64,000 nt of DNA from NCBI RefSeq assembly GCF_020271745.1, contig NZ_CP084296.1, positions 1,054,001 to 1,118,000 of the forward strand. The letters run 5' to 3'. The number at the start of each line of letters is the position of its first letter. Position 1 is the first letter of the stretch. Below the pieces are notes generated by a model. The model worked only from the letters and a program-made list of their open reading frames with translations. It was not told where the DNA came from and ran no database searches. The stretch comes from Providencia alcalifaciens. GTDB taxonomy: Bacteria; Pseudomonadota; Gammaproteobacteria; Enterobacterales; Enterobacteriaceae. Of this stretch, positions 37,951 through 49,500 are shown piece after piece. A program made the position numbers and the translations under genes.

Positions 37951-38885
37951 TAAGATTTCTCCCTCTTCGCTCGCGGATGTGCCACATCATAAACATTAGC
38001 GAGATGTTGGAAATCAAGATGGGTATAGATTTGGGTGGTCGAGAGATTGGCATGACCTAATAACTCTTGTACCCCACGTAAATTACCACTTGATTCGAGA
38101 ATATGAGTTGCAAAAGAGTGACGTAATTTATGGGGATTGATATGGCTATTCACCGCTTGTTTAATACCCCATTGTTCAAACCGCTTTTGTACATTGCGAT
38201 TCGAGATACGCTTGCCACTTTTTGTGGAAATAAATACCGCGCCATCGACAGGATCATACAATTCACGCATTTCAAGCCAGCGTTTTAGCCAGCTCACTGC
38301 CGTTTTTCCTAAGGGAATTTTGCGTTCTTTGCTGCCTTTCCCCATTACCCAAACCTCACCTAAATTGAGGTCAAGGTGCTTCACATCCAAACCAACCAGT
38401 TCAGAGAGACGTAATCCCGCGCCATACATTACTTCCAGCATGGTTCTATCTCGCACCACGAGCGGGTCACCACTGTCCATATTCAGCAGTTGCGAAACTT
38501 CGTCCACATCCATATTTTTCGGCAGACGTTTTTTTGCCTTAGGGGCATGAATGGTTTTAACTGGGTTTGCAGGGAGCTCGCCTTGCTGCACCATCCAATC
38601 ACAAAAACTACGTAGCGCTGAAAGCCTTAATGCCATACTCGCTGCTTGCAAGCCTGTTCGACGACTTTTAGCTGCAATATTGCGCCCCACTGTCATATCC
38701 AATTGCTGCCATTGGCTCACTTTCAATTCATCTAAAATTTGGCAAACCGCACCCAATTGGCGACGATAATTCGTTATCGTGACCGGACTTAACCTGCGTT
38801 CAACACGGAGGTAACGCAAGAAGGCTTCCACTTGAATCATCAGCCCTTCTGGCTGAATGTCTACAGGCGTTCTATCCATTGACAT
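37950..38885 (-). CDS. xerC: XerC, tyrosine recombinase
   Basis: XerC acts with XerD at dif to resolve chromosome dimers. The N-terminal SAM-like domain is [26 protein letters not shown]; catalytic residues are in [13 protein letters not shown] (Arg), [10 protein letters not shown] (His-x-x-Arg), [15 protein letters not shown] (His, nucleophile Tyr). The protein has 311 residues (E. coli 298), with a short N-terminal extension. The ATG at 38885 has GAGG upstream and overlaps yigA by 25 bases. Confidence 0.96.
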   Translation of the reverse strand: MSMDRTPVDIQPEGLMIQVEAFLRYLRVERRLSPVTITNYRRQLGAVCQILDELKVSQWQQLDMTVGRNIAAKSRRTGLQAASMALRLSALRSFCDWMVQQGELPANPVKTIHAPKAKKRLPKNMDVDEVSQLLNMDSGDPLVVRDRTMLEVMYGAGLRLSELVGLDVKHLDLNLGEVWVMGKGSKERKIPLGKTAVSWLKRWLEMRELYDPVDGAVFISTKSGKRISNRNVQKRFEQWGIKQAVNSHINPHKLRHSFATHILESSGNLRGVQELLGHANLSTTQIYTHLDFQHLANVYDVAHPRAKREKS

Positions 38886-39565
38886 AATAACCTCGGTAGG
38901 ATTTGAGCCACTTTTTCCAACATCACCGTGCCCATACCCTGTTGATAGTGTTCACGGTCACGGCTGGTAAATATCACCATGCCAGATTCCCCATGATGCC
39001 CAAACAGCGAAATCGCTACTGAACCCACATTTTGTGCATTAGGAAGTAAAAGCTGGAGCTCAGGGCCATTTAGCCGCCCAAGATAATTGAGGTTATCCCC
39101 AAAACGCTGAATACGTACGGGTTCAAAAACGCGGCGTGGGAGCACCAATTCGTAGGCATCCAATGGTGCAGATAATCGCCAACTATCACTAAACAGGCGC
39201 ACAGAAGCTCCCGATAGCCCGAGTTTTTTAGCCCAGCGATTCAACGCAAATAGCATCTCCCGCAAATTATTTGCGCAAGACATTTCAATGACGAGATAAA
39301 GAAGCTCATCGAACAGTTGCCCATTTTCGTGGGCTTGTTCCACCATAAAGCGGATGTCCAGCTCGAGATTTTTGATTTTTTGACGTTGACGGCTCATCAC
39401 CAATTCAGGAAGCGAGATAGCCCCCTGAACGGCATGAGGAACCTTGATATGTTCAGCAAGAGACACATTACGAATAAAGAAATAAGGATTCTGTTTTAAA
39501 TATTGCACCACATCTTGCTCATCAATTAACTGAGCAATCTCCGGCACTTGTTCAGGCTTATCCAT
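38861..39565 (-). CDS. yigA: YigA, DUF484 protein
   Basis: This is a DUF484 (GAF-like) cytoplasmic protein of unknown role in the conserved dapF-yigA-xerC-yigB-uvrD block. Family features: [39 protein letters not shown] and [18 protein letters not shown]. Starting at ATG 39565, with AGAGGGG upstream, gives 234 residues (E. coli 235). The coupling to xerC suggests a shared regulatory setting, but no function is established. Confidence 0.9.
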   Translation of the reverse strand: MDKPEQVPEIAQLIDEQDVVQYLKQNPYFFIRNVSLAEHIKVPHAVQGAISLPELVMSRQRQKIKNLELDIRFMVEQAHENGQLFDELLYLVIEMSCANNLREMLFALNRWAKKLGLSGASVRLFSDSWRLSAPLDAYELVLPRRVFEPVRIQRFGDNLNYLGRLNGPELQLLLPNAQNVGSVAISLFGHHGESGMVIFTSRDREHYQQGMGTVMLEKVAQILPRLLCQWIERL

Positions 39566-39592
39566 TATTCCCCTCTTTCCACTCAATCAAGA

Positions 39593-40417
39593 TTAAATTT
39601 GGATCACTCCATCATAAACATGGGTCGCAGGACCTGTCATATACAGCGGTGATCCGGGACCTTCCCAACTAATATCGAGGGAACCGCCCGGCAAATCGAC
39701 ACGAACACGGTTAGCTAATAAGCCCTGCCCTACGCCAACGGCAACTGCGGCGCATGCGCCACTACCACACGCTTGAGTCTCCCCCGCACCACGTTCATAA
39801 ACACGTAAGCGAATATAGTCCGCACTGACAATTTCCATAAAACCAATATTGGCACGTTCAGGGAAGCGTTCGTGGCTTTCTAAAGCAGGGCCTAAAACCT
39901 CCACTTCAGCAGTCTGTACGCTATCCACTTGCACGACGCAGTGTGGGTTACCCATGGAGACAACCCCCGCAAACACTGTACGTTCTTGTGCTCGAATAAT
40001 ATAGGTCTTTTCCGCTTTGACCGCACGGAACGGAACGTTTTGCGGTTCAAAATCTGGCTCGCCCATATTCACACAAACATCATCATTTTCATTAATCGTG
40101 AGAGTCATACGCCCAGATTGGGTGCTCACTTTAATTTTCTGTTTGTTTGTCAGTCCTTTTAAGCGGACAAAACGTGCAAAACAGCGCGCTCCGTTGCCAC
40201 ATTGTGCAACTTCACTGCCATCTGCGTTAAAAATACGGTAATGGAAATCGAGGTCAGGATCATAAGGGGCTTCGACCAGTAAAAGCTGATCAAAACCGAC
40301 GCCTGTATGCCTATTCGCTAAACGGCAAATCAGTTCAGGTGAAAAATAAACGTTCTGTGTGACGCCATCCACCACCATAAAGTCATTGCCTAAGCCATGC
40401 ATTTTTGAGAACTGCAA
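39593..40417 (-). CDS. dapF: DapF, diaminopimelate epimerase
   Basis: DapF interconverts LL- and meso-diaminopimelate for lysine and peptidoglycan. The two catalytic cysteines are in CGNGARC and [14 protein letters not shown] chose the TTG at 40415-40417, which has GGAA six bases upstream and gives [17 protein letters not shown] and 274 residues, identical in plan to E. coli; an in-frame ATG at 40429 (four codons longer) lacks a ribosome site but cannot be excluded. It follows lptM closely. Confidence 0.95.
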   Translation of the reverse strand: MQFSKMHGLGNDFMVVDGVTQNVYFSPELICRLANRHTGVGFDQLLLVEAPYDPDLDFHYRIFNADGSEVAQCGNGARCFARFVRLKGLTNKQKIKVSTQSGRMTLTINENDDVCVNMGEPDFEPQNVPFRAVKAEKTYIIRAQERTVFAGVVSMGNPHCVVQVDSVQTAEVEVLGPALESHERFPERANIGFMEIVSADYIRLRVYERGAGETQACGSGACAAVAVGVGQGLLANRVRVDLPGGSLDISWEGPGSPLYMTGPATHVYDGVIQI

Positions 40418-40438
40418 TTCACGTTCCATAGCAGAGGC

Positions 40439-40618
40439 TTACTGTTTGGTCGCAGCAGGCTCTTGGTTCGAGCTGCTTGGCGCTTTAGGTTGCACATCAG
40501 ATTTAGCAGGTGCGGCTGCATTATCTTCAGGCGGAAAATATAACGGCCCTTTTAAGCCACAGCCAGAAAGGGTGAATAAAACAAGAAGTGCGCTAAGTCC
40601 AAATAAACTTTTTTTCAT
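40439..40618 (-). CDS. lptM: LptM (YifL), small lipoprotein
   Basis: This 59-residue lipoprotein has a signal peptide and lipobox LSGC with the lipidated Cys at position 20, followed by GLKGPLYFPPEDN, the conserved LptM motif, then an Ala/Pro/Ser-rich tail. In E. coli LptM binds the LptDE translocon and helps LptD oxidative maturation. It lies just before dapF, as in E. coli. Confidence 0.93.
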   Translation of the reverse strand: MKKSLFGLSALLVLFTLSGCGLKGPLYFPPEDNAAAPAKSDVQPKAPSSSNQEPAATKQ

Positions 40619-40835
40619 TATGATGTTTCGCCTGTAAGACTAAATTTTGCAATCTGATATTTCACACAGTAACAGGTGTCGCTTTTCAAATCACGCCTGT
40701 TTATCAAACATATTAATATTATATACGTTAAATAATTCAAATGGCATCTCACAAGTCAGATGAGCGCCGTTTGACCCCTGAACACATTCAACCCTATAAT
40801 TTCGCCTAAATAAAAGTATAAACAGGAAATACATC

Positions 40836-41153
40836 ATGAACGATAGCGAATTTCATCAGTTAGCGGAGCAATTGCTCAGCTCGATTGAAGAGCATTTAGA
40901 TAATTACGATGGCGATGCGGATATTGATAGTGAAATTAATGGCGGCGTCATGACCTTAAGCTTTGAAGATGGCAGCAAAATCATCATCAATAAACAAGAA
41001 GCCTTCCACCAAATCTGGTTAGCAACCAAACAAGGTGGCTATCACTATGATTATAAAGGTGGAAAATGGATTTGTGACCGCTCAGGTCAAGAGTTTTTAT
41101 CCATGCTGGGTAATGCGATTACCTTCCAAAGCCACTTCCCATTCTCGTTCTAA
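40836..41153 (+). CDS. cyaY: CyaY, bacterial frataxin
   Basis: CyaY binds iron and the IscS desulfurase and tunes Fe-S cluster assembly. The acidic first helix ([19 protein letters not shown] with DGDADIDSE) and the sheet [26 protein letters not shown] and [21 protein letters not shown] are characteristic. The protein has 105 residues (E. coli 106). It is divergent from lptM and converges on cyaA. Confidence 0.96.
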   Translation: MNDSEFHQLAEQLLSSIEEHLDNYDGDADIDSEINGGVMTLSFEDGSKIIINKQEAFHQIWLATKQGGYHYDYKGGKWICDRSGQEFLSMLGNAITFQSHFPFSF

Positions 41154-41171
41154 ATACGCACATCAAAAATC

Positions 41172-41208
41172 ACAGGCAGTGTCTATAACTTACTCTGCCT
41201 GTTTTTAT
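41172..41208 (+). terminator. Rho-independent terminator after cyaY
   Basis: The eight-base stem acaggcag / ctgcctgt is followed by five T, 18 bases past the cyaY stop. Confidence 0.8.
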
Positions 41209-41232
41209 CATAATAAAATCAACATAATAAAA

Positions 41233-43824
41233 TTAATAGTATTGAGCGTGCTGTTTAGAGTGGTCTAGCTGTTCAGGCTGGCTTAATTGTGGTGCCGAGG
41301 GATATTCATCATCCTCTTCATCTTCAGTAAATGACCAAGAGGCATCAGAGAAGACAATAACTTGCTTTTTACCCTCATCTTCCACAATTTGATAAAACTG
41401 CGGCAAATTGAAATTGATAAAGTTTGCACCGTAGGTAAAGCGGTCATGGGAGGAAGAGTAGAATTTGCTGACATCGCGCACCAGCTCTTCTTTGGAACCT
41501 TCACAATGAGAATAAATTTCCACACGATTAGCTTCATCCAATACGTAGATATTAAACCCTGTATTATCGGGCGTATTCTCAAAGAAAAACTGCACAATCC
41601 CTTCGCTGGCATAGCCATCCACAACCGCAGGAAGATGATTATCTCCTTTCGCTTGTAATTTTACCGGCCAACCATGCAGCTTGTTATGGGAGATTGCACC
41701 GTAAAACTCAACGGCATTTTCGAGTTTTTGTACAGAGACGTTTAAACGCTCAAAGAACAGGCCCCATGTTTGCCCTGCAATGCGCAATGCCTTAAAGCGA
41801 CCAGGTTCATGACGATTACTGGATAAGCGCAATTCAATACATTCAGACACTAACTGCTGCACGCGAGTACGAATAAGCCCACGTAAATGTTCGCTATAGC
41901 AGAATACTTCAACCGCTTCAGGCGGCGCGGCATCTTGGTGCATTTTACCGAGGATGGTTTTCAACGCTTCTAACATGCACTGCTCGCCGCTGAAATGCAG
42001 GGTACGAACTTCATTCCATGAATTGCGATACAAAAGGTCGATGCTGCTTATCAAACACTGCTGAGATTCACCAAAACTGAAAATATCCAATTTTCTGAAG
42101 TCCACATGCACCACCTGCTCAGAATAGACCTGTGTCGGGTCTTTTTCTAAGTTAACGATAATCGCTAAGTGGCGAATTTCACACGGGCTATACAGTGCTT
42201 TAGGGGTTGGAGCAGGTAATCTTATTGGGAAATGGCTCGATACATCATGCATTAATTCCAATAACTTACGTTCATCACATTGGGATTTACCATGATGCAT
42301 ATGGACTTGCGTATTTTCAGTCAGTAGCCCATTAAAATAGGCCCATGCCACCAGTTTATTCAGATAGCGGTTATATTCTAACGGTTGATGACCGATAATC
42401 GTGTCGATTTGCGGCGCTTGGTTATACAGATACCAGCCACTACGATTTGCGCGCCCTTCTGGCACATAAATAAATGTCAGGTGCTCTTCACTCAGATCCG
42501 GTGAAATTTGTGGATTGACTAAGGTCACTTTACCGGGTAGAGCTTCAAACGCAGCATATAACTTACGGGTTAATACCCCAATATCTTGTGGGCTAGCACT
42601 AACACTTAAATTATTACGACGGGCAAATCGAATTAAGTTACGGTAACTTTGCATCATCGTATCGAGCAACTCATTATGCGCTTCACGCACACGCTCAATT
42701 TTCCACTGGCTACGCGTATCTAACAATGCCAGACGCTCAGCGTTCCATCCCCACGACGCCACTAACTGGGACAGCACATCACGACGCCAACCGGAACATT
42801 GGTCATCTTCATCTTCAGAAAGCTTTTCACAGACCTTTAAATAGAAGCAGCGACGAATTAAATCCAAACGGGTGGAATCATTAATTTCAGTCAGATAACG
42901 GGTTACACGCTCCAACATCAAACAGTATGAATCCAATCCATAACTGACGATTTCACCCGCATGTAAATGGCGTTTGAACTCCAATGCTAACAATTTACCG
43001 TGCGGATAGTCCCAAGAGTAGGACTCCAGCAAAATACTTTTCAACACCGCCTTATACGGGGAATCAACGCTTTTATATAGCTGCCACAAACTGGCGCCAA
43101 AGTATTCCGCGGCTGACAATTCACCGAGGCCACCTAAATCCAGCCATTCGTTCGGTGTCAGTACCCCTTGAGCGTATAACCCCATGACATATTCGTCATA
43201 GTGTTGCTCTTCTTCAACAGGCACCATTGTCCATAACAGGCGTTTCCCCGCCATACGTACCGCTGTACGATAAAATTCATCCAGCAGTAGAATATGTTGT
43301 GTGGAACCACAATCTTCACCGCCAAGATGCCCGCTTGCATTATGGCGAAAACGATTTTCATCAATTAAAAATACAGTAACATCAATGCCCAGCGAGGCTG
43401 CCCACTGTTCAATTAGCGTACATTTTTTCTGTAAAGATCGTTTTTCTTCGTTATCTAACCAAGAAGGATGACAAACCCACACATCAATATCAGAGCAGTG
43501 GCTTTGTCCCACAGAGGAGGTGCTACCCATTGAGTAAATGCCTGTAATTGGCAATTCACCATTAGCTTGGTTGTTAGTGGATAAGAAGCGTTCGAAAGGT
43601 TGTAACCATTTGAGCTGTTCTGCATCTGGCGAGAAGAAACAGACGCCATGAGGGACGTTGCCTTCAATATAACCCGGCATCATTGGATGATGATAATGAA
43701 ACAAGACCGGCAACAAGCTGTAAACCTTCGAAAAGGTTTCGCTCATAGAAGCCGTCGCGCGTTCCAACCGTAATTGGTTTATCGCATCAAGTCTTTGCTT
43801 TAAAGTTTCAATATAGAGGTACAA
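41233..43824 (-). CDS. cyaA: Adenylate cyclase CyaA (class I)
   Basis: CyaA makes cAMP from ATP and is regulated by the PTS enzyme IIA-Glc through its C-terminal half. The N-terminal catalytic domain has [17 protein letters not shown] (nucleotidyltransferase Asp pair), [13 protein letters not shown] and [22 protein letters not shown]. The protein has 863 residues (E. coli 848). The start is TTG 43824 giving [13 protein letters not shown]. coli cyaA also uses UUG, which limits translation. The CRP site upstream suggests cAMP-CRP feedback. Confidence 0.96.
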   Translation of the reverse strand: MYLYIETLKQRLDAINQLRLERATASMSETFSKVYSLLPVLFHYHHPMMPGYIEGNVPHGVCFFSPDAEQLKWLQPFERFLSTNNQANGELPITGIYSMGSTSSVGQSHCSDIDVWVCHPSWLDNEEKRSLQKKCTLIEQWAASLGIDVTVFLIDENRFRHNASGHLGGEDCGSTQHILLLDEFYRTAVRMAGKRLLWTMVPVEEEQHYDEYVMGLYAQGVLTPNEWLDLGGLGELSAAEYFGASLWQLYKSVDSPYKAVLKSILLESYSWDYPHGKLLALEFKRHLHAGEIVSYGLDSYCLMLERVTRYLTEINDSTRLDLIRRCFYLKVCEKLSEDEDDQCSGWRRDVLSQLVASWGWNAERLALLDTRSQWKIERVREAHNELLDTMMQSYRNLIRFARRNNLSVSASPQDIGVLTRKLYAAFEALPGKVTLVNPQISPDLSEEHLTFIYVPEGRANRSGWYLYNQAPQIDTIIGHQPLEYNRYLNKLVAWAYFNGLLTENTQVHMHHGKSQCDERKLLELMHDVSSHFPIRLPAPTPKALYSPCEIRHLAIIVNLEKDPTQVYSEQVVHVDFRKLDIFSFGESQQCLISSIDLLYRNSWNEVRTLHFSGEQCMLEALKTILGKMHQDAAPPEAVEVFCYSEHLRGLIRTRVQQLVSECIELRLSSNRHEPGRFKALRIAGQTWGLFFERLNVSVQKLENAVEFYGAISHNKLHGWPVKLQAKGDNHLPAVVDGYASEGIVQFFFENTPDNTGFNIYVLDEANRVEIYSHCEGSKEELVRDVSKFYSSSHDRFTYGANFINFNLPQFYQIVEDEGKKQVIVFSDASWSFTEDEEDDEYPSAPQLSQPEQLDHSKQHAQYY

Positions 43825-43926
43825 AGGTTACGCCTGACTGAAAGAATGTAATGACAAACCTGGGGAATTTTCCCAGCACCCAACAGATAGAGAAAAACTT
43901 AAATTACTTTTCAAAGGGATTGTCGG

Positions 43927-43948
43927 AAACGTGATCAATTTAACACCT
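43927..43948 (-). promoter_or_regulatory. CRP-binding site of cyaA
   Basis: The 22 bases read on the minus strand contain GTGTTAAATTGATCACG, matching the CRP site I recall at the E. coli cyaA P2 promoter, about 100 bases before the TTG start. A second half-site TGTGATC lies about 30 bases upstream. The remainder of the 615-base cyaA-hemC gap (43825-44439) shows no gene. Confidence 0.8.
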
Positions 43949-44439
43949 TGGAGCAAAAGGGTAAAGTAGATCACATAATTTTTCCCGTCTATTTTTAGTA
44001 CAAATTATTTTTCAACATATTGTATAAAAAGACTTTTTATTTTTGCATTGCGGAAATATCCCTTGTTTTTCAATGGAGTAATATCACCATCATGGTTTGT
44101 ATAACAAAAAAGCCGCCCTAATCTAAATTCAGCCTAGTGCTGGCAGGGTCTACGCTTACACGCTTCAACAAAAATCCTGCAAAATAATGCTCACTGCAAT
44201 CCTAAAAGAGCACGAATAGCTAAATAAATTTGTTATGTAGATCCTTTTTTAGGTCGTTTTTTTCTAAGAGACTCACAAAAAAGATGTAAAAAAGCGAACT
44301 TCACTTGATGCATCTCATCCGTTCTTTCTTCTTATATTGCTCATTCTGCGACCAACTGGAAAAATTACCGCTAACATGTTAAAACTAACGCCAATTATAT
44401 GGTTAATCTGTGGCGATATTCGCCTGAGAAAACAGTGAA

Positions 44440-45384
44440 ATGACTTCAACAAATATCGTGCGTATCGCAACGCGTAAAAGCCCTCTAGCGCTATGGCAAG
44501 CTTATTTCGTAAAAGCAGAATTAGAACAACGCCATCCCGGCTTACAGGTAGAGTTAGTCCCAATGGTCACCAAAGGGGATATTATTTTAGATACCCCATT
44601 AGCGAAAGTCGGTGGAAAAGGTTTATTCGTCAAAGAATTAGAGCTAGCTTTACTCGAAGGTCGCGCGGATATTGCCGTTCACTCAATGAAAGACGTGCCT
44701 GTAGAGTTCCCTGAAGGGTTAGGCTTAGTTACCATTTGTGAGCGCGAAGACCCACGAGATGCGTTCGTTTCTAACCATTATGCCAATATTGATGAACTCC
44801 CTGCTGGCAGTATCGTCGGTACATCCAGCTTACGCCGCCAGTGCCAATTACGAGAATTACGCCCAGATTTAGTTATCCGTGACCTACGCGGCAATGTCGG
44901 CACCCGTTTGTCCAAGCTCGACAATGGCGAATACGATGCCATTATCCTTGCGGTAGCAGGCCTAAAACGCTTAGAACTCGATGAGCGTATCAAAACCGCA
45001 TTGGAACCAGAGCAGTCTTTACCTGCCGTTGGACAAGGCGCCGTAGGTATCGAGTGCCGCTTAGATGATCAACGTACCCGTGACTTACTCGCAGCATTGA
45101 ATCACGATGAAACCTCCGTGTGTGTTCTGGCTGAACGCGCCATGAACATGCGTCTTGAAGGCGGTTGCCAAGTCCCTATTGGGAGCTATGCTATTTGGCA
45201 AGGGGATAAAATCTGGTTACGCGCACTCGTCGGCGCCCCAGATGGTAGCCAAGTCATTCGTGGAGAACGCTTAATCTCGCCTGCGGACGCAATCCAAGCC
45301 GGTATTTCTCTCGCGGAAGAGTTACTTGATAATGGTGCCCGTGAAATTCTCGCGGAAGTCTATAAAGGAAACGCGCCTGCATGA
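44440..45384 (+). CDS. hemC: HemC, porphobilinogen deaminase
   Basis: HemC joins four porphobilinogens into hydroxymethylbilane. The dipyrromethane cofactor attaches to the Cys in EGGCQVPIG, present here; [22 protein letters not shown] and HSMKDVP are substrate-contact motifs. The protein has 314 residues (E. coli 313). hemC overlaps hemD by four bases. It is divergent from cyaA, as in E. coli. Confidence 0.97.
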   Translation: MTSTNIVRIATRKSPLALWQAYFVKAELEQRHPGLQVELVPMVTKGDIILDTPLAKVGGKGLFVKELELALLEGRADIAVHSMKDVPVEFPEGLGLVTICEREDPRDAFVSNHYANIDELPAGSIVGTSSLRRQCQLRELRPDLVIRDLRGNVGTRLSKLDNGEYDAIILAVAGLKRLELDERIKTALEPEQSLPAVGQGAVGIECRLDDQRTRDLLAALNHDETSVCVLAERAMNMRLEGGCQVPIGSYAIWQGDKIWLRALVGAPDGSQVIRGERLISPADAIQAGISLAEELLDNGAREILAEVYKGNAPA

Positions 45385-46136
45385 GAGTCCTTGTTACTCG
45401 CCCAGAGCCATCAGGCTCGGCGTTGATAACAGCCATTAATGCGACTGGGGCGCAGGCTTACCCGGCCCCCTTAATTACGATTGAAGCGGGTGCGCAGCTC
45501 AATATTTTGCCTTCTTGCCTAGATGGATTATCGGAAAACGACCTTGTCTTTCTTTTATCCAAAAATGCTGTCTGGTATGCAAATTTAACTCTGGAACAAG
45601 CAGGACGAGACTGGTCAGATAAGTTATCCTACTATGGTATAGGACAATCTACAGGTCACTATTTTCAGCAGTTAACTGGACAAACTATCCGTTGGGCTGA
45701 AGCAGGAGAAACCAGCGAGGTGTTACTCACCCATCCTGACCTGCAAAATTTAGTGGGAAAACGCGCCTTACTCCTGCGAGGTAATGGCGGCCGTGAACTC
45801 CTGGCCTCAACATTACGCGCCCGAGGGGCAGAGGTTGATTACTGCGAATGCTACGCAAGACAACCTGTACGCTATGATAAACCTAAGTTTAACCAAACTT
45901 GGTTTAATACAGATATCACCGACATTGTGATTACAAGCGGTGAAATGTTGACCCTATTTAACGATTTGATTGCTGAAGATATGCAACAATGGTGGTATTC
46001 CCGCCGGCTACTGGTTGTCAGCGAACGAATTGCAAAAAAAGCCCGCCAAAGTGGGTGGCGCCGAGTCTGTGTGGCAACTAGCGCAGATAATCACGCTTTA
46101 CTTGAAGCATTAATTTCAACCGATATGGGATGCTAA
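45381..46136 (+). CDS. hemD: HemD, uroporphyrinogen-III synthase
   Basis: HemD closes and rearranges hydroxymethylbilane into uroporphyrinogen III. It has the two-domain HemD fold with little strict conservation; [11 protein letters not shown] at the start, the Tyr-containing [10 protein letters not shown] and [11 protein letters not shown] are typical. The protein has 251 residues (E. coli 246). ATGA overlap with hemC gives coupling. Confidence 0.94.
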   Translation: MRVLVTRPEPSGSALITAINATGAQAYPAPLITIEAGAQLNILPSCLDGLSENDLVFLLSKNAVWYANLTLEQAGRDWSDKLSYYGIGQSTGHYFQQLTGQTIRWAEAGETSEVLLTHPDLQNLVGKRALLLRGNGGRELLASTLRARGAEVDYCECYARQPVRYDKPKFNQTWFNTDITDIVITSGEMLTLFNDLIAEDMQQWWYSRRLLVVSERIAKKARQSGWRRVCVATSADNHALLEALISTDMGC

Positions 46137-46139
46137 TTT

Positions 46140-47405
46140 ATGACGGAACAAGACAAAATTACCGATACTGTTAATGATGAAGCTGCGACAGAGAAAAAAG
46201 AAACTCGTCAGCTGACGCCTTCATCCAAACAGAAACGCCCTGGTCTTGCAGTCAGTGCGATTGCTATCGCCATTATCGTCGTCATGGGCGGCGGAATGTA
46301 CTACTTTACTCAGCAAAGCAATGCGCAGCTAGTTCATGATAATAACCAACTGAAACAGCAAGTCAGTGAATTAGTTGAACAACAAAATGCTGATAGGCAA
46401 CGTGTGGATGCGCTCATCGCGACCAACACGGAGCTGAAAAACCATGCGCGTGATTATGAAGATCAACTCAACCGTCGCATGCAAGAATTACAAGCTCATG
46501 TCACCGCACTTTCCAGCTCAGACGTAAAAAACTGGCTGATTGCCCAAGCTGACTTTATGGTGAAAATGGCGGGTCGCAAATTATGGAATGACCATGACCC
46601 TGTCACCGCAGCCGTTCTACTAAAAAGCGCAGACACCAGTTTAGCGGAAATGAACGACCCAAGTTTACTGGATATTCGTAAAGCTATCGCCAATGATATA
46701 AACCGCTTAGCTGCCATCAACCAAATTGACTATGACGGTATTATTTTACGTTTGAATCAGCTCAGTAATGATGTCGATAACTTACGCCTAGCCGATTTAA
46801 ATAATGGCGACGCTCCGGAAGATACTGGCACCAATGTCAGTGACGATATTGCAGACTGGAAAGATAACCTCACGCGCAGCTGGAAAAGTTTCACCAGCGA
46901 TTTTATCACCGTGCGCGCGCGTGATGGTTCTGAAGCGCCATTGCTAGCCCCAAACCAAGATATTTATCTGCGTGAAAATATTCGCTCACAATTGCTTATT
47001 GCAGCCCAAGCTGTACCGCGTTATCAAGAAGAGACGTATAAACAATCCCTTGAGCAAGCGTCTACATGGGTGCGAGCTTACTTTGATGTGGACGCACCAG
47101 CCACCAAAGCCTTTTTAACGGAACTCGATGATTTAATTAATCAACCGATTGATGCCGATATGCCTGAAACTTTAGAAAGCCAAGCAAAACTGGAAAAAGT
47201 AATGCAAACGCGAGTCCGCAATTTGTTATCTCAAATTCCAGAACCAACTGGTGTTACAGAGGATGCCGCGCTTGAAGCAGTAAAAGAAGCCGATAAAGCC
47301 GCCGAAGAGGCAACGGCTCCTGCAGATACGCAAACTAACAAACCGGACGTTGCCGCCGAAGCTCCTGTAACGGACGCGGCAAACGCCCCTGAGCATAAGG
47401 GGTGA
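46140..47405 (+). CDS. hemX: HemX, inner-membrane protein of the hem operon
   Basis: HemX is a bitopic membrane protein of unknown role (once called a uroporphyrinogen methyltransferase; no such motif is seen). A Lys/Thr-rich cytoplasmic start is followed by one membrane helix (about 36-54, [20 protein letters not shown]), a coiled coil ([19 protein letters not shown]) and a large periplasmic domain, ending in an Ala/Asp/Pro tail. The protein has 421 residues (E. coli 393). Confidence 0.92.
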   Translation: MTEQDKITDTVNDEAATEKKETRQLTPSSKQKRPGLAVSAIAIAIIVVMGGGMYYFTQQSNAQLVHDNNQLKQQVSELVEQQNADRQRVDALIATNTELKNHARDYEDQLNRRMQELQAHVTALSSSDVKNWLIAQADFMVKMAGRKLWNDHDPVTAAVLLKSADTSLAEMNDPSLLDIRKAIANDINRLAAINQIDYDGIILRLNQLSNDVDNLRLADLNNGDAPEDTGTNVSDDIADWKDNLTRSWKSFTSDFITVRARDGSEAPLLAPNQDIYLRENIRSQLLIAAQAVPRYQEETYKQSLEQASTWVRAYFDVDAPATKAFLTELDDLINQPIDADMPETLESQAKLEKVMQTRVRNLLSQIPEPTGVTEDAALEAVKEADKAAEEATAPADTQTNKPDVAAEAPVTDAANAPEHKG

Positions 47406-47407
47406 TC

Positions 47408-48607
47408 ATGATTAAAGTCTTTGTTCTCTTTATCGTTCTGATTGCTGGCATTATCTTGGGTCCTCTATTAGCAGGGCACCAAGGCTATGTATTTATTCGT
47501 ACCGATAGTTACGATATTACGACCAGCGTCACCAGCCTTGTGCTGTGCTTTATCCTGCTGCAATTTGTTCTGTTATTCCTTGGATGGTGCTACCGCCGCT
47601 TTATGAGCACCACTTCACGGACAAAAGGCTGGCTCAGCGGTCACAAATACCATAAAGCGCACACTCAAACTCAAAAAGCCTTACTCAAATTAGCCGAAGG
47701 GGACTTGGAGCAAGTTGAGAAATTAATGAGTAAGCACGCTGATTTCTCTCAGCAACCCGTCATTAACTACTTGATGGCAGCAGAAGCCGCCCAGCAACGT
47801 GGGGATAGTTATCGTACCCATCAATATTTAGACAGAGCTGCTGAAGCCGCAGGTAAAGATCAACTTCCCGTGGATATTAGCCGTGTTCGCATCCAATTAG
47901 CGGAAGGTGAAATTCATGCTGCCCGTAATGGCATCGATAAGCTGCTTGACCAAGCACCACGTCACCCAGAAATTTTACGCTTAGCTGAACAGGCTTACTT
48001 AGGTACCGGGGCATACCAAGCACTCATTGAGCTGCTGCCGATTATGGCAAAAGTCCAGTTACACAATGAAGATGAGCTTGAAGCGTTAAAACTCAAAGCG
48101 TACAAAGGGCTCATGAACCAATGTATGGCTGAAGGTGGTAGCGATGGTTTGAAAAACTGGTGGAAAGCCCAGCCGCGTAAAGTTCGCCATGAAGTGCCTT
48201 TGCAAGCTTTCTTAGCCGAACATTTAATTGAATGTGGTGATACGCGCAGCGCAGAAAAAATGATCATCGAAGGATTGAAACAGCAATATGATGAACGTTT
48301 ACTGTTGCTAATCCCGAAATTACAAAGCGAGCAACCTGAAGCGATTGAAAAAATACTGTTAAACCTCGTTAAGCAGTCTGGTGCGACACCATTACTCAAT
48401 AGTACATTGGGGGTCCTGGCGCTTCAACATGCCCAATGGGAAAAAGCAGAAAGCTACTTTAAAGCTGCATTGGCACAGCGTTTTGATGCTTATGATGCTG
48501 CTTGGTTAGCCGATGCTTATGACAAGCTACACAAACCGAATGAAGCCGCAAAAATTCGCCAAGAGGCGCTCACTCACTCCCTCAAGCAAGAGCGAGCAAA
48601 GGCATAA
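47408..48607 (+). CDS. hemY: HemY, inner-membrane TPR protein
   Basis: HemY is a membrane protein with two N-terminal helices (about 1-20 and 40-60) and TPR repeats in the cytoplasmic part (LLKLAEGDLEQVEKLM, NYLMAAEAAQQRGD, AWLADAYDKLHKPNEAA). It is not the protoporphyrinogen oxidase of Gram-positive bacteria despite its name. The start ATG 47408 has AAGGGG five bases upstream; a GTG at 47402 is two codons earlier. The protein has 399 residues (E. coli 398). Confidence 0.93.
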   Translation: MIKVFVLFIVLIAGIILGPLLAGHQGYVFIRTDSYDITTSVTSLVLCFILLQFVLLFLGWCYRRFMSTTSRTKGWLSGHKYHKAHTQTQKALLKLAEGDLEQVEKLMSKHADFSQQPVINYLMAAEAAQQRGDSYRTHQYLDRAAEAAGKDQLPVDISRVRIQLAEGEIHAARNGIDKLLDQAPRHPEILRLAEQAYLGTGAYQALIELLPIMAKVQLHNEDELEALKLKAYKGLMNQCMAEGGSDGLKNWWKAQPRKVRHEVPLQAFLAEHLIECGDTRSAEKMIIEGLKQQYDERLLLLIPKLQSEQPEAIEKILLNLVKQSGATPLLNSTLGVLALQHAQWEKAESYFKAALAQRFDAYDAAWLADAYDKLHKPNEAAKIRQEALTHSLKQERAKA

Positions 48608-48638
48608 ATTTTTAACTCATTCGTTGAGCTTTGACCTA

Positions 48639-48667
48639 AAACGCCTCCTAGCCCGAGGCGTTTTTTA
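48639..48667 (+). terminator. Rho-independent terminator of the hemCDXY operon
   Basis: The stem aaacgcctc / gaggcgttt with a seven-base loop and six T lies 31 bases past hemY. Confidence 0.9.
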
Positions 48668-48830
48668 TGTTAACGGTTTGGATCTTTGCTATTTATCTCA
48701 AAAAGATAGTTTCTGTGAGAGTCACTTTTAGCGAATCGAGGCAAACCGCATATTGCTATGTTATAAAAGGGTCACATAGTGTATAAATAATCCTATACAT
48801 TTTCGTTTTGAATGAATTCAGGATAAAGAT

Positions 48831-49061
48831 ATGAATGTAGTGAAAACTCTCTGGTATTGGATTATAGCGAGCCAAAATCGTTTACAGATCTTTTTTGACC
48901 TGCTACTTCTGATTTTATCCCCGTTTATTTTTATTTCGATCATTGGCTTCAATACCGCTGATCTGAACAAAGATATCTTCATTATTACCTTTATTATTAT
49001 TGCCTATACCTACGTCACTCGCTGGATCAGCAAGTGGTTAAGCAAAGAGAAAAAAGAGTAA
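48831..49061 (+). CDS. Small membrane protein of unknown function
   Basis: This 76-residue frame has two hydrophobic segments (about 19-40, FFDLLLLILSPFIFISIIGF, and 47-62) and a basic tail (RWISKWLSKEKKE). AGGA lies eight bases upstream of the ATG. I do not recognise it. It lies between hemY and glmZ, transcribed towards the glmZ 3' end. Composition fits a real small inner-membrane protein, but it may be a chance ORF. Confidence 0.55.
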   Translation: MNVVKTLWYWIIASQNRLQIFFDLLLLILSPFIFISIIGFNTADLNKDIFIITFIIIAYTYVTRWISKWLSKEKKE

Positions 49062-49131
49062 GCTAAAAGATAATGCTTCTTTCCTAATGCTCATCAGGTT
49101 AGGAAAGAAAATGGCAACCCAAGATTGATAC

Positions 49132-49336
49132 AAAAAAAAACACCTGCCGAAGCAGGTGTAAATAACAATCAGGTCTACAGACGGATGGTGCCTCACTCAA
49201 CGTTTCGCCCGTTCGTTGATGGTAAGAGGATTAGCTCTTGATCATCTAAATTGGACAATAGGCACCGATAATCGGCTTTGCGTCATCCCTGGGTTTATGA
49301 AGCTAGGCTGTCATAATAAGTGGGATGAGCATCTAC
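49132..49336 (-). ncRNA. glmZ: GlmZ small RNA
   Basis: The minus-strand RNA begins GTAGATGCTCATCCC and ends in a terminator, ACACCTGC-ttcg-GCAGGTGT followed by nine T. Length is about 205 nt (E. coli 207). The 5' part GATGACGCA-AGCC and the central AACGTTGAGTGA-GCACC (about 49190-49207), which pairs with the glmS leader in E. coli, are conserved. With Hfq, GlmZ activates glmS (glucosamine-6-phosphate synthase) translation and is cut by RNase E with RapZ. Its location next to hemY also matches E. coli. Confidence 0.93.
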
Positions 49337-49349
49337 ATAATAGATAATG

Positions 49350-49366
49350 CAGAATGCGTGCCAACT
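49350..49366 (-). promoter_or_regulatory. Sigma-54 promoter of glmZ
   Basis: On the minus strand TTGGCACGCATTCTGCA has GG and GC separated by 10 bases, the -24/-12 pattern of RpoN promoters (TGGCAC-N5-TTGCA), and ends 13 bases before the GlmZ 5' end. A weak sigma-70 -10 (CATTAT) overlaps, as in E. coli glmY/glmZ type promoters. Confidence 0.75.
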
Positions 49367-49500
49367 TTTATATCATTCCAATTTTTTCTTTTCTTACCCC
49401 GTAACTCCCCTACTTTTAAACACTATTTTTATTTCTTACTTATTGTTATTTTTTAACACCGCATTCTTACCAAATCTCATTCTGTTCGATTCAGCTATTT

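Noticed and set aside
40672-40700. Hairpin acaggtgt / acgcctgt between lptM and cyaY
   Set aside because: One G-U pair and 13-base loop; too weak to call as attenuator or terminator.
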